A stretch of DNA of 64,000 bases from Chalara sp. BL73 (taxonomy: Eukaryota > Ascomycota > Leotiomycetes > Helotiales), in NCBI GenBank assembly GCA_918026815.1, contig CAKJVC010000061.1:496001-560000 (forward strand), in the 5' to 3' direction. The position numbers and the translations under genes are program-made. The notes beneath the pieces were generated by a model that worked only from the letters and a program-made list of their open reading frames with translations, did not search any database and was not told the DNA's origin. Positions 1 to 12,471 of the stretch are shown here, piece after piece; position 1 is the stretch's first letter, and every line of letters begins with the position of its first letter.

Positions 1-1114
1 GTTCATGGCATATATGAATTTGTGTGGTGTTAACGACGAGTGACGGTAGAATGAGTGATCTAGCCGTACATGTGTGATGGGGAGATGAGCCTGTAGACTG
101 CAGATAGCAAAGCCACGCGATCATGGGTCTTCCGCACGAGGCATCTTGCTCTTTTGGATATCAGATATTTAATTCGTTTTTATTTCTACTTGATATTTTA
201 CCCCGGTCTCGTCAGTAGAGGTCACACATAGTGCCGCATATCTATTTCCAGCAGAAGGACCTGGCCGTTGGAAGTTTGTTGGCTCTGGTCTGTGCGGTTC
301 CGCCAACCTTTTTCCTATGTTTCCCGGCTGGGGAGGATGATACCGAAGGGTTGTGAAATGGGGTGAGGGTGGATAATGATGATATCTATTGGATCTGAAC
401 TATGGATTGGAAGCAAGGCTGAATGAATCACAGGCGATTATGTTTGGGTAATTTTGTGGTAGGTTGTCGGAGGTTAACTGGCTATACATCATACTGAGTA
501 AGTCAGGCGACGGTGAAAATTATTTAGGCAGTCTGCTTTTCTCCTCTTGAAAAAGACATCTTCACTTCGACCAACTACAATTATGGGCTCCATTCATGAA
601 CGAAAACTGCTGGCAGAGCGTGGTGGTGGACGTTACTCAGGTCATAGAACAAAATCCAGAAAGTAAAGATAAGAAGTTCATAAGACGACTTTTGCTTTAT
701 TTAAATATAAGCTAAATAGAACTGGCGATTGGGACAGAGCAAATTCGGAAGATGACTATGGAGCCTGGAAGCCATTGCATGAAAATTGAGCCTGTTGTTA
801 TCTAAGAAATATAGAAGCTGGTCAATTCATCATTAAACTTAGCAAGCTTCTAGTCTTGTCTACATGTATGATATTTTGTGCTCATCGATAGTTTTAAATT
901 ATGCGCACTACGACGCTTCTACGTCTGGTCTATGCCATTTCTCCCTCGGACCTCTGGCGGCGCACAATGAGGATACCCTGTAGATCCGTAAATTCTTGGC
1001 ACCAAGATCCCGCCCATCATCATCCTCATCATTAATAATTGCCGAAGCCGGAGCCTGACATCTATTCCAAGAGAGAAGAGCGTTGCAAGACTCAATTATT
1101 CCACTTTCACCAAT
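1..1114. other. Intergenic, no gene seen
   Basis: I see no convincing coding exon or RNA gene here. The only ORF of note lies antisense over the start of the next gene and has no family resemblance. The last 100 to 200 bases presumably hold the promoter and leader of the N-acetyltransferase at 1115. Confidence 0.6.
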
Positions 1115-2415
1115 ATGACTACTTCGGCCGAGGCACCGTACCTGTTTAGTCAAGAACAAATCAGGTCCTATTTAATCAGAATCGCGCTTCAGCCGGAGGA
1201 ATCACCCGCGGTTGAACTACAAACGGGCACAGCGAATCATGAGTTATTGTCAAAGCTGATGAAGCACCAGATATCTTCGGTACGTGTTTGCTCATTGGTA
1301 TTAGTCGTATCTCCTAAGGCGTATAGTCCTTTTTAGCAAAAATACGGATCGCTGATTGCCTGCTGACTCCGAAGAATAAAGGTTCCTTTCGAGAACCTCT
1401 CCTTGCATTATTCCATATACCCTGGCGTGTCAATTGATATAGAGGAGGTATACTCCAAGATAGTGGAACGGAAACGAGGCGGATATTGCATGGAGCTCAA
1501 CTTGCTGTTTGGAACAGTCCTACGAACCCGTGAGATATTTCGTCCTTGTACACTGGTGAACAGATGAAGTGCTCTGCTCCCTCAGCCACATCGCTTCCAG
1601 CAGCACAGGTACTAATCACATCTTCCAGTTGGATATGAAGTCGTTTCGGCTGGAGCAAGAGTCGCAACACCTGCAGGCTTCGGTGGATGGTACTGCCCAT
1701 CCCATGCCAATCACCCCTAAAACCTCTTCTTCGTACTAATAAACCCCAGGAGCCATCAAGTAAGTCTAGTACGCATCTCAGGTACAATATATGCGGTTGA
1801 TGTTGGCTTTGGAGGTTCTGGACCTACAAGACCACTGCCTCTCATTAACGGTCGCATCTCAAAATGGGGCGCAACCGACGCCGAGATGCGCCTAACATAC
1901 AAGAACGATGAGAACTCCTTTACTCAGGGATTATGGACATACGAGCATAGAATCTCCAGTAGCGATGAATGGAGACCAATGTATTGCTTCGGCTTGACCG
2001 AGTTCTTTGCAGGAGATTTTGAGGTCATGAATTTTTCAGTCTCAAATAGGAAAACCAGCTGGTTCACACGTAAAAGTACTTGCCATTATCTCTTATAGCC
2101 CATTGCATTGACATACTGGCCCCTGTTGATTCTTATACATGGAGGATTATACTCAGCGTTTCCATATTCTCATCTCTAACTGATCGTCTAGTACTCTGCG
2201 CTTTGTTCATTTACGACAAGACAGTGGACGACATAATAGGGGTGCGGATATTAGATGAAAAGCAGTTTAAGGAGCGAGTACAAAGCACAACGGTCGAAGC
2301 CACCGAGCTTAAATCTGAGGCGGAAAGGGTATCTTGCTTAGAGAAAAAATTTGGACTCTTCCTGGAGCGGAATCATCAGGCCGCGATTAAGGGTACTATT
2401 GCGGAATTGAGTTGA
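1115..2415 (+). CDS. Arylamine N-acetyltransferase (fungal NAT)
   Basis: Cytosolic enzyme that moves an acetyl (in some fungi malonyl) group from CoA to arylamines or related aromatic toxins. Five exons join in frame: 1115-1279, 1382-1529, 1629-1689, 1750-2069, 2192-2415, giving 305 residues, normal for the family. The whole catalytic triad is visible: Cys91 in RGGYC, His127 in GGWSHQV, Asp142 in VDVGFGG. The N-terminal PFENL block is present right after intron 1. Intron 3 (1690-1749) is needed to recover the catalytic His, which unspliced sequence would miss; its branch site reads TACTAAT. In Fusarium, homologues detoxify plant benzoxazolinones; a similar role here is inference. No neighbour suggests a cluster. 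Confidence 0.9.
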
Positions 2416-4530
2416 TATAATTATTTTCAAAGTATCGTCGAATCATCCCATCATAAGACCATAGAGAAACTTAATCCCTTCTTCGCTCTACGATGAACTT
2501 TAACGGCGAGCTTGGCCAGCTTTAGGCAGCCTTGGAGATAGAGTGGCCGGCGATAGTGATAGCGTCTGTATCTCACAAACATGTAAAGGAGAGGCAGAGT
2601 TCTCTAAATGAGTTGCTCACGAAACGTTGCGGCTGAACGCCTGGTTGCATGCGAAAGTGCTCTTCGGCAGCCCTGTCAACAGTGCCGTCCTGTAAACATA
2701 GCTGAGAGCTGCATATCAGTGGAATATACTCGGGGATCTGGATTATTTGCATCAGCAAGATATGTTTCAGAGCTTGAGTGAGCGGCAAATTAGCTAGTTT
2801 CTGACGTGCCGCGATATGTTACAGAGTATTTCCGAAGCAAGAATAACACGTGGACGGACTCTCAAGTACGATGTCCATGAAAGACGCAAAACCAAAGACA
2901 TCGCATCTTTGTCAAGATTTACTTCGGCCCTGAACAAATAATACTCGATAACTCGAAAATGTGGTGCAGTGCAACACGGACCTAACGCTCAAGTCCTACA
3001 CATGAATCAGAATGCTAATATTTCTGATATGTTCTCTTATGACAAGTGAAAAAGCCATGAAACGACATTGTGATGGCTTCGATTTGTAAAAGCTCTCGCA
3101 TACCAATCTAGAAATGATGGTTCAAGGATTTGTACATCTTGAAGTATTTCTTCTTTCATTCTAGGATACAGTAGCAGCTCGCAAGGAAACCGGATATAAC
3201 TCATGAATGCAAAGGTTTTCTGGAAGGACTAATTTTAGAGTGAAATAATTATATTTTATGCATGCACAAGTACGGTACGCTCTTTTACACAAAGTATGCA
3301 TAATATTAGTCATGGCTGTTATGCAGTTTATATAATATGTCATAATTCGAAGCTGCATATGCAGTATTAGGTTAGCGTGACCTAGCATACCCATTAGAAT
3401 ACTGGGCTCTTTCTATATTATTATAATGGGGCCCTAAATTATGTAATATTCACAACTCTACTCGCGACTCTCCCAAAAAGTACACGAGCTACATAATACC
3501 CTGGAAGTGGCACTGAAACATGCAGCTCTGCAGTGTTGCTTCGCTACCATAGTCATGGAATGAGCTTTTATTCAGAACTCGATTCAAAACTCTAGAAACA
3601 CAACTCATCCTCATCTATATTTCTTCTTTCCAGGGGCATGCCTCAGGATCATGTCAGTGAAGAAAGAGAGTTGATCATGCAGCATTGAAGCTTATGGAGA
3701 TGAATATCTGGTGGTATACCGCTACAGAGCATAATCAGTCTTATACGAGCTGGCCATAATGCTGCTGACACCGTTACGTTTTGTGTGATATCACGAGTGA
3801 CCCATGCTTGAATGCGATAAGCTTTTGACATGTTATAGTTTCCGAGTTCCCGGCGGCGCTATAATTTCGATAGACAACCAATCATATTCCCTACTCAATA
3901 TAATCTCCCAGGAGCTTGGTCAGAGCGGTGATGGCCGTTGAAGTCTGATGCTACCGCACTATCTTGGCATGTTCTCTGGTTGGCTGTCTCTTCCTCAAAA
4001 AATAATATAATATAAGAGTGATGCCTGAGCGTCTGCGAATCAACTAAGGTTAAACAAGTGACTTAATAGCCTCTCGCATACTCAAAGGGCATGTTGACCT
4101 TACTAATCATCGAACCACTCGATATCGAATTTTCAATGGCCACTTTTAGCTCCATTGTACCCACGGCTCGTAAGGACCAGGAAGGAAGTATTACATATTG
4201 TTTTGCAATATCTAAGCTCAATAAACAAATATGGATATAAGAAGTATGAATATGCAGCCTAAATGACCTCGCTTGAGGCTAAAGTGTGAAACTGGAGCAA
4301 CGATTTGCCGTAAATACGTATAATGGCTTAAATTGGGAAGCCGTGCCAGATTGACAATATATCAACGGCGGTGGACCTGTCCACTTGGGAGGATGACATG
4401 CCTGGATATGTTAGAGATAGTCGGTCAGCCCACAGAACCAGAATTTAGCTTCTGCAAGTGTAACAGTATTGAAAGAAAAGTACTTAAGGGAGGATGGCCT
4501 CCTGGTATATTCAGACCAGAAGCCTGCAAG
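2416..4530. other. Long intergenic, mostly AT-rich, one possible gene relic
   Basis: About 2.1 kb without an intact gene. The stretch near 2600-2980 holds ankyrin-like fragments on the minus strand (separate entry). From 3000 to 4400 I see only short unrelated ORFs. Confidence 0.5.
2600..2980 (-). pseudogene. Possible decayed ankyrin-repeat gene
   Basis: Minus-strand translation shows pieces that resemble ankyrin repeats, spread over more than one frame. One frame reads GNTL-stop-HIAAR, very close to the ankyrin core GNTxLHIAA, followed by LTQAL. A second frame continues with ADANNPDPR, typical of the repeat turn, and a third, further upstream, gives AEVNLDKDA. The stop inside the helix and the frame changes mean it cannot be translated as it stands. 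What it belonged to is unknown. The call rests only on motif resemblance, so it could be chance. Confidence 0.35.
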
Positions 4531-5626
4531 ATGTTTTGCCTCAAAAGTTTGGTTGTCTCTTTGCTGGGACTCTCAACATTTGTTGTGGCAAGCCCAACCC
4601 CACGAGCGGCATGCGCGAACCCTGTTGTGAGAAAGGAATGGGGTTCAGCTACTGCAGCAGAGAGAACATCTTATATAGATGCTGTTCTGTGTCTAGCTAA
4701 AAAGGAGTCGCGGATTGGGCTTCCCACAACCTTGTATGATGATTTTGCATATGTGCACAACTTGTTGAACTTGCAAAGTAAGGCACAACCTGCGCTTTCT
4801 AAATCAAGAGAATCGATAGCTGACGTCTGTAGTTCATGGAGTGGCTGCGTTCTTACCGTGGCATCGATACTTCATTCATGTCTACGAACTTGCGCTGAAA
4901 GACTGCGGCTACACCGGTGCTGCCATGTAATACCATCTCATTTTTTGTATGAAATAACGCGCTAACGTATTCAGGTATTGGGACTGGGTAGCATCCTCAT
5001 CTGCACCTGCATCTGCGGCAGTTTGGGATCCTGTCCTTGGAATGGGCGGCAATGGAACTGGCCTGGCTGGCGAGTATTGTATTGCCGACGGGCCATTCGT
5101 AGGCTTGCGACCAGCATATTGGGGAAACGCTACATTATCGCATTGTATTCGGCGAGATTTCTTCCGAGCTATCCCAGAAGCAGATCCTCCATTTCAGGAG
5201 ATGTTAGGATGGCAGTACGACTCAACCGTTATCGCAGACATCTTCTCAAACCATAATTTCTTATCTTTCCATGGACAGCTAGAAAGTCGACCACATGCTG
5301 TGGTTCACACTGCCATAGCACAGAGCAACGGCGACATGGGTCCACTCACCTCTCCTAATGGTATTTTGACTCTTTGATTCTTCCATGTATCTGTACTAAT
5401 CTTCCCAGACCCGGTTTTCTTCCTGCATCATGCACAGGTAGACCGATTATGGTGGTTATGGCAACAAGAGGACCCAGAGAATCGAATCAATGACTATGCT
5501 GGACCCACGGGCACTGGAAGGCAGGCATCGTTGACGGATCTCATGCCTATGGCTAGCCTAGCTGATGATCGTGCAGTTGGCGACTTTATGTCGACACTAA
5601 ACGCGGATTTGTGCTACACTTATTGA
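4531..5626 (+). CDS. Secreted tyrosinase-like copper oxidase
   Basis: Type 3 copper enzyme that hydroxylates or oxidises phenols, likely secreted. Four exons (4531-4777, 4833-4926, 4975-5360, 5409-5626) give 314 residues. The start at 4531 was chosen because it opens a signal peptide ending near VVAS; the frame stays open upstream to 4333 but that part looks non-coding. CuA ligands are His76, His84 and His93 (FLPWHRYF). CuB shows PHAVVH and DPVFFLHHAQVDRLW. The C-terminus is LCYTY, with no long C-terminal cap domain, so this is a short tyrosinase like those acting on small phenols or peptides in fungal secondary metabolism. No biosynthetic partner gene lies next to it. Substrate unknown. Confidence 0.88.
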
Positions 5627-6634
5627 TAGAAGACTCGGCTGCAAATAATAGACTGCTTCAATCTAAAGTTTCCAATACTTTTATCACACTCGTTGTTTGA
5701 TTATCTCAGGCAGGTACTTCGATGTGCATCCAAATGTTCGTTCATAACCCGTAAACCCTCCCCACACCATGCTGTTATAGCCGGCGGTTGCTTTCGCTGC
5801 TAAACTTATTACTAGGGCTCACCAGCTGAAACTGTATGGTAGAAGCCAAATTGTGTCGCATTATTGATACCACATAACAAGAAATAAGCAGGAAACATAT
5901 TTCTTAGTGTGTCATAGACCAAGTAACGTGTAAAATGGCCTTTGTCCTCTCTATGGTGGAAGCTGCCCAGTCCTCGCTCTGACCTTGCACATTTCGTGTC
6001 TCTCAGAAAATCATTATTCGTTACCACTTGCACTGATCCCAGTGTTGTCCAAGGCTGTTCCGGTTGAACAATTGTCGCTCATGGTCGGGCATTTGCAACA
6101 TCTTCGAGACAGAACAGGTCCTTTGTTGCATGCAGACCTGGGTGTATCCTGATATAAAGCCAAGGAGAACAATCCACTGCTGCAGGGACACACGCTATTA
6201 GCAGGACATATAAAAGTATTTGGGGGTCGATTTCATACTTGATGGACGGCATCGAGAGGGGAAACGCGTTATGTATGTACTGTACAATGCTTGTTGCACG
6301 CGAACGCGTTTTCCGTTGACCCTGCGGCCCCACCTATTGTGAAGAAATGGCCAATAGAACTACGAGCTGTTCACTCGCTGCTACTTGCCTCCTCCTCCCG
6401 CTCTGTTATGAATGATTGATCTTTTCTATGGTCATCATGCTAAACTGCCTGGTTTGAGATATATTAGGGAGAGAACAACCACGTCAGTGATGATATGCTA
6501 CTCCTTCTATTCTGAATCCGACTCAGCCAAACCTTACATAACAATACGTCAGGTGACTGTATAACTTTCAACCCGTCTGTTGTTCCATCGCCTTGTCATG
6601 TGATGTGTATAGGAGGAAAGTGCACGAACCAAAG
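5627..6634. other. Intergenic, MLH1 promoter region
   Basis: No gene recognised. Two short minus-strand ORFs (5812-6033, 6079-6333) match no family and do not splice sensibly. The right half contains two ACGCGT sites described separately. Confidence 0.6.
6264..6309. promoter_or_regulatory. Paired ACGCGT (MCB-like) boxes upstream of MLH1
   Basis: Perfect ACGCGT hexamers at 6264-6269 and 6304-6309, 40 bp apart and 326 to 371 bp before the MLH1 start. ACGCGT is the MluI cell-cycle box bound by the MBF complex (Swi6/Mbp1 family) at G1/S genes in ascomycetes. Function here is inferred from sequence and from the repair role of the gene. Confidence 0.5.
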
Positions 6635-8919
6635 ATGACTGGGCCTATGGATTTGGATTTGGATGTAGAGGGAGGCGAGGTAACCTCTGATGGCCCAAGA
6701 GGTGTCAAAAGGAAAGCGGATGAGCTCACCGAAGCCACTGGCCCAAGAAGGATTAAAGTAAACTCACCAACACCCAAAACTACAAGGCCTCTAATAAGAT
6801 GCAGGCACTTGATCCAGATGTAGTCAATAAGATTGCTGCTGGAGAAATCATCGTCGCTCCTGTTCACGCCTTGAAAGAGCTTATTGAGAACTCGGTTGAT
6901 GCTGGGTCTACATCTCTTGAAGTTGTTGTCAAAGAGGGTGGCCTCAAGCTTCTACAGATCACAGACAATGGTCACGGTATCGATGTACGTCTATAGAAAT
7001 CGCAGCTTATCCATGTTAACCAGTTGCAGAGAGAGGATCTTCCAATTCTATGTGAACGTTTCACAACCTCAAAGCTTAAAGAATTTGAGGACCTGACGAC
7101 TATCGGAACATATGGCTTTCGTGGAGAAGCTTTAGCCAGTATCAGTCATATTGCTCACCTCCAAGTCACCACTAGAACGAAAGATTCTAGTTGTGCCTAC
7201 AGAGCCCATTACGATAGTGGTCGCCTAGCTCCGGCAAAACCTGGCCAAAGTGCGGAGCCAAGACCTATCGCTGGTCGTCCAGGAACTCAGATCACTGTCG
7301 AGGATCTCTTTTATAATGTCCCAACAAGACGTCGAGCTTTTAGGTCAGCTTCTGACGAGTACAACAAAATTCTTGATATGGTGGGAAGATATGCTGTCCA
7401 CCGCGACGGCGTCGCGTTTATCTGCAAAAAGTATGGTGAGGCAAGTGCAGGAATCTCAACTCAGTCAAACTCCTCAACCGTGGACCGTATTCGTCAGATT
7501 CATGGAGGGGCAGTTGCGAAAGAGCTGATTGAGTTTACCTCGACTGACAAGACATGGGGCTTCACAGCTAGTGGATGGACTACGAATGCAAATTACCATG
7601 TCAAGAAAACTACACTGTTGCTATTCATAAACCACCGCTGTGTTGAGTCTACAAACATTAGGAAAGCAATTGAGCAGACATACTCAACATTTCTGCCAAA
7701 AGGAGGACATCCATTCACATACCTCAGTCTTGAGATTGAGCCGGAACGAGTCGATGTCAACGTTCACCCCACAAAACGAGAAGTCAACTTTCTCAATGAA
7801 GATGAAATAATCGAAGCGATTTGCACTGATATCCGCGTCAAACTTGCAAATGTCGACACAAGCCGCACTTTTATGATGCAAACACTGCTTCCCGGGGCTC
7901 GAGTACCACTCGCAGCAACACCAGACCTAGCAATGCCAGATGCCACTACCAAAGCCACGCCTAAATCAAAACCAAAACCATATGAAAATAACCTAGTCCG
8001 TACTGACCCCAAAGTCCGCACAATAACTAGCATGCTCCCACAATCTTCCACAACCCGTACAAGAGACCCCGAGACGCTAGCCGACTCGCAGGATTTAGAC
8101 AAGGACTATACACTCACCGAACGCAAGCTCGTTCCTTGCCAACTTATGTCCGTAAAAGAGCTACGCGCGGAGGTACGCGATGAGATGCACAATGGGCTGA
8201 CTGAAGTGTTTGCCAGCCACACCTTTGTCGGAATCGTCGACGAGAGGCGCCGGCTAGTTGCCATCCAAGGCGGCGTAAAGCTTTTCCTCGTCGACTACGG
8301 TATGGTCGCCGCGGAGTACTTCTACCAGATCGGCCTCACACATTTCGGAAACTTCGGCGTCATACGTTTCGACCCTCCTCTGTCCCTTCGAGACCTCCTC
8401 CGTATATCAGCTGAGCATGAGAAAGCTCGGGCAACAAACCCGGAAGATGAGTTTGAGGTAGAGGAAGCCGTCGAGAAAGTTGCAGAACAACTGATAGAGC
8501 GCCGCGAAATGCTAGAAGAATACTTCTCGCTGGGCATATCCCCTGCTGGAGATCTCCTCACCATTCCCCTCCTCATGAAACATTATACGCCTTCGCTCGC
8601 CAAACTCCCGCGTTTTCTCCTCCGTCTGGGTCCCTTCGTAACATGGACATCCGAGAAAGAGTGTTTTGAAACTTTCCTCCGCGAGCTCGCCTCATTCTAC
8701 GCTCCTGAGCAGTTACCACCAAGCCCAGGTCCAGCGGAAACGGAGGAAGAAGTCGATGAGGAGGTAAAAGCAAGGAGGGAAGAGGTTAGGCGCGTGTTGG
8801 AGGATATTATGTTTCCGGCTTTTAAAAGCAGGTTGGTTGCTACCAAGTCGCTAAGCAAAGGTGGCGTGCTCGAGGTAGCGAATTTGAAGGGGTTGTATCG
8901 AGTTTTCGAGCGGTGTTAG
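6635..8919 (+). CDS. MLH1: DNA mismatch repair protein MLH1
   Basis: Nuclear MutL homologue that pairs with PMS1 or MLH3 and links mismatch recognition to strand removal; also acts in meiotic crossing over. Exons 6635-6757, 6805-6984 and 7030-8919 give 730 residues, close to yeast and human MLH1. The GHKL ATPase motifs are intact: NKIAAGEI near residue 50, ENSVDAG near 70, DNGHGI near 95 and [10 protein letters not shown] near 127. The C-terminus ends in FERC, the conserved MLH1 tail that contributes to the endonuclease site of the partner. The first exon is basic and acidic and poorly conserved, so the start could also be the Met four codons later. The first intron is best ended at 6804, which gives RRIKALDPDVV, the usual fungal join. 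Confidence 0.96.
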
Positions 8920-9258
8920 AAGGGTAGAAAGCTGTGCTTAGGACGGCAAACCAGGGGCTTTGATTTGTTTAGTAGGAAGGCTCTTGTTAGGAGTATCATA
9001 TTGGAAATAGGGGTTCTTAACATCTCGTTGCAAGGGGTGTAACATATCGCGTGGCTACTTTATGTACTTGCAGAGCAAAGGCGCTGATAGTGAATGGATT
9101 AACACATTTTACAGAGATTTGATAAATGAAATAAATTTTGCCACAATTAAAATCACGCAATCATTCCAAGCTAAAGGACATAATTATTGATATGTCGGGA
9201 TCTATCATTTTCATAGTTGATGATCCTCCTCGAGGCCATTACTGAGACTATTATACAG
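8920..9258. other. Convergent 3' region of MLH1 and RPN1
   Basis: About 340 bp between two gene ends facing each other. No coding signal seen; it should hold both 3' UTRs and polyadenylation sites. Confidence 0.7.
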
Positions 9259-12169
9259 TTACATCCATGCGCCATAATCCATTTCATTTAGCTCTTTCCG
9301 CTGTCCCAGTCCGGGTTCTGTTCCATTATTAGCGCTCGTCCACCTCTCAATCAAGAACCGAGAATAGCTTACCTTTTTCAAGATCACCAAGCCCTCAAGA
9401 TTACTGCTCAAGCTGATATACTGCTCATCCTCCAACTCAGCACGTTCACCATAAGCTAGTAGCACAGGCGTGCTCTGCGTCTGCCAACCAGTGATGGTCT
9501 TCGGTCGGCCTGCCTGTCCTACAACATCTACGGCTTGACCGACTCGGACGTTCACGGTCAGCGGTTTAAGATCTTCGTCAAGAGTGACGAGGAAACGAGG
9601 ATGCATGGCTGTAACGAGGAAGTAGAGTAGGTAGTGGTGTTTGTCAGCGATGAACTGCTTAGCATCGATCATGGCAACTAAGACAGCAAGGAGACCACCA
9701 GTGGAAACTCTAGAGAGCACCTGCCGGTCTGTGTGGAAGGGATTGATGGATAGTGTCCCTTTACCCATGTGCAACAAGCCCTGGGCAATCCGCACCATGA
9801 AGAGGGTGTCTTGATCTCTGTGGTAATAGCTTGCCAGTTGCCTAAGCAGCTGAGCTAATCTTGCATTGTTTGTTCCTGCGCCTAAAAGACCCATGGCAAA
9901 GATAGCATTGATCGCAACATCATTGTCGTTGTCGTGACTATATCTTGATAAGGTATCGTAAACCTTCATTTGAGGGTTGCTGGGGCTGAGAAGACCCATT
10001 GCAAGTGGAACTGCTTTTCTGATATTTGCCTCGCCATAGTGCATGAGATGCCCAAATTGACGCAAGACCATTTCCTGTCCCACTTCCTCTCCCATCGCTA
10101 CCAGTCCTAGACCAATTACAGCATAAGCTTGAAGTAATTCGTCACCTTTCTTGTCATCTGCTTCTTCAATGTGGTCGTTACAAATGTGAAGTAGTTCCTG
10201 CAACTTCAGAACGGTCCCAGTTCCAGCCCATGCACAAATCTCAGCAAGTACTGAGGTTGGCTTCGACATTGGATGGTCAATAGCCTTTAAGGTCTCCAAT
10301 ATCACGTCCACCTCCTCTTGCCTCCCGAAGAAGAGTAGTCCAAGACCAAGGGCCATAAATCGCGTCCACTTGTCCTTTAATTGGGATTTGCGATCATCAT
10401 CAAGGAAGGTCTGTACAATGGCCTCGCTGACCTCACTGTTCGAAGAGCCAACAAAAATCAAGCCCAAAGAAAGAGCGGCCATAGCAGAAATCTGCATATC
10501 TTGAGAAGTATCCGTGACAATTGGCAAAAGCAGCTCGAGGAGTGCCAAATGGTTCGATCCCGCGTATGCCAGACCAAGTCCCATTATCGAAGCGACACGT
10601 ACCAATGGGCTTTTGTGGTTCAACTTGTCCAGATCACCAAGAAGTGCCAAAGCGGGCTCTGAGTCAATTCGAACACCTGAGCTCATAATGCCAATCGCTA
10701 ACATAGCACCAGCTTGAATGGGATCTTCTTGAGCGTACGTGAACTTATCGATTTTATCGAGACCAGACTCTATATCCCATAGCATGAGCGTACCGAGGGA
10801 AGCGGTTGTTGACAGCATTCCTTCATCCTTTGTCTTCCATACCCAACTCTGCTTATCTTCCTCAACCATCATCATCTTATCATTGCCAAACCCAGCATTG
10901 ACGAAGGCGTTGACAAACCCTGCCGCAAGGTTATGCCGTGCTGAATCGAGGTTTGTTAATCCTGCAACACGATTGCTTTCCAGGTGGCTTTTGTAGATAT
11001 CTTCAGTCGATTTCGGATCTAGAATATTCAGCTCTTTAGCTAGAGCTTTGAAGTGCTCAGGTAACTTTGTGTTGTTTAAGCATTCTTCGATCTCTTGTTC
11101 TTCTTGGCTTTCTGCTGGAAGATCTAAGATGATTTGTTGCCTCGCGATGAGGAAAGCCATTTGCTTTTTCAGGGCGGCATCGTTGGTTGCGTTGAAGTCC
11201 TCTTTTATCAACTCAAGGTCATTTAAACGGATCGCAAGAACAATAGCTTGTGGCAGTTGGTTGTATTGTTTATAGATGTTATGTGCGGTTCTGAGAAATT
11301 GTTGATCTTCGGGGTATGTTAAAAGGTTGACCATGCTAACCATGTAGAGGCAAACTCGAGGGAACGTATCCTTATCAAGGAATTTTGGTATTTCTTCAAT
11401 AATCTCTAGTTCACTCATTAGATCAACGGCATCAGCTTCTGCATTACTCTTGAGGTATAGTGGCACAAGTAATAGAGCAAGATCGATCAGATCTTGGTAA
11501 GGCTCATCGGCTGTCAATCTTTTGGAATATACCTCTCCAAGCTCAAGAGCCAGATGCCGTGTGTACTCATGACCCCATGACCCAATATCTGACGTTGGCG
11601 CAAGTAAACGGTATTTCAAGGTATCCTGTCGGTCTTCGTCCGAGAATGTCATGGCAATAACGGAAAGTACGTCTGCGAGGGATGTCTTGTCATCGCCAGC
11701 GGGCCACTCCTCGTAGAGCTTGCCCATAGGTTCATAATGTGGCCGCAGAAATTTCAGGGGTTTGGGAACGGCGGTCATCGATGATGTTGAGGTTTTTATG
11801 GAGTCTTTGATAGCTTCGAGAGATGGCTTGTACAGACTTGTATCCGATTCCTATATTGAAAGACATCAGTTCTAGAGAATCCGCCATGAGAAGTATCACG
11901 TACAGTTAATCGTTCCACAAGCATATCAAGCTCACTTTTTAACTGTTGGTCCTCCTCGCTGAGCTCCTCCGCTACAACGTTTATTAGCCAATACGGAGGC
12001 AAAACATAGTTTTAAACTGACCTCCAACAATCGGTTCTTCCTTCTTTCCATTTACCAAAGGCTTTCCATCTTTGTCTTTCTTGGTCTCATCAACCTTTTT
12101 GGCATCTCTATCTACCGCCTTTCCCTTTCCCTTGTCAGCAGCTTTGGGAGGCTCCGCATCCTGAGCCAT
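9259..12169 (-). CDS. RPN1: 26S proteasome regulatory subunit RPN1
   Basis: Largest non-ATPase base subunit of the 19S particle. It docks ubiquitin-like shuttle proteins and the deubiquitinase Ubp6. Three exons on the minus strand (12022-12169, 11904-11971, 9259-11850) give 935 residues, near the yeast length of 993. The N-terminus is a lysine- and aspartate-rich charged tail. The middle carries the proteasome/cyclosome repeats, seen as recurring alanine- and glycine-rich helices such as AMAALSLGLIFVG, VIGLGLVAMG and AIFAMGLLGAGT. The C-terminus has the conserved beta region ending near the NEMDYG segment. The gene diverges from RIO2 and converges on MLH1. No defects seen. Confidence 0.95.
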
Positions 12170-12471
12170 CTTTCGTCAGGTAGAAATGTAAGGCGAAGAG
12201 AATCGATTGGGGTTTCAGCTGTACGGAGGAAAATCCTAATATTATGCCACCAAGAAAGCTTCGGGATGGCGTATGTGAGGTGGAATGGCTTGGTTTGGGT
12301 TGTGTTGATTTTATTATTCATCCAGGCAAGCTCATCCGCGTCGACCTCTCCACTAGTGCTGCTCTCGGATAAACAATTCCCCGAAGCGCAAGGCTGAAGA
12401 ACCTCAGAAATTTTGATAATAAAGAACTTTATCCACCACAACAAATTCAAGTTCTAGGCACAGCCTTGAAA
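12170..12471. promoter_or_regulatory. Divergent RPN1/RIO2 promoter
   Basis: About 300 bp separate two divergent start codons, so both genes must use it. At 12243-12251 the minus strand reads GGTGGCATA, 7 of 9 bases like the yeast proteasome element GGTGGCAAA and pointing toward RPN1. Whether this fungus uses that element is unknown, so treat the match as suggestive. Confidence 0.55.

Noticed and set aside
5812..6333. Two minus-strand ORFs between tyrosinase and MLH1
   Set aside because: They do not splice into a sensible protein and match no family.
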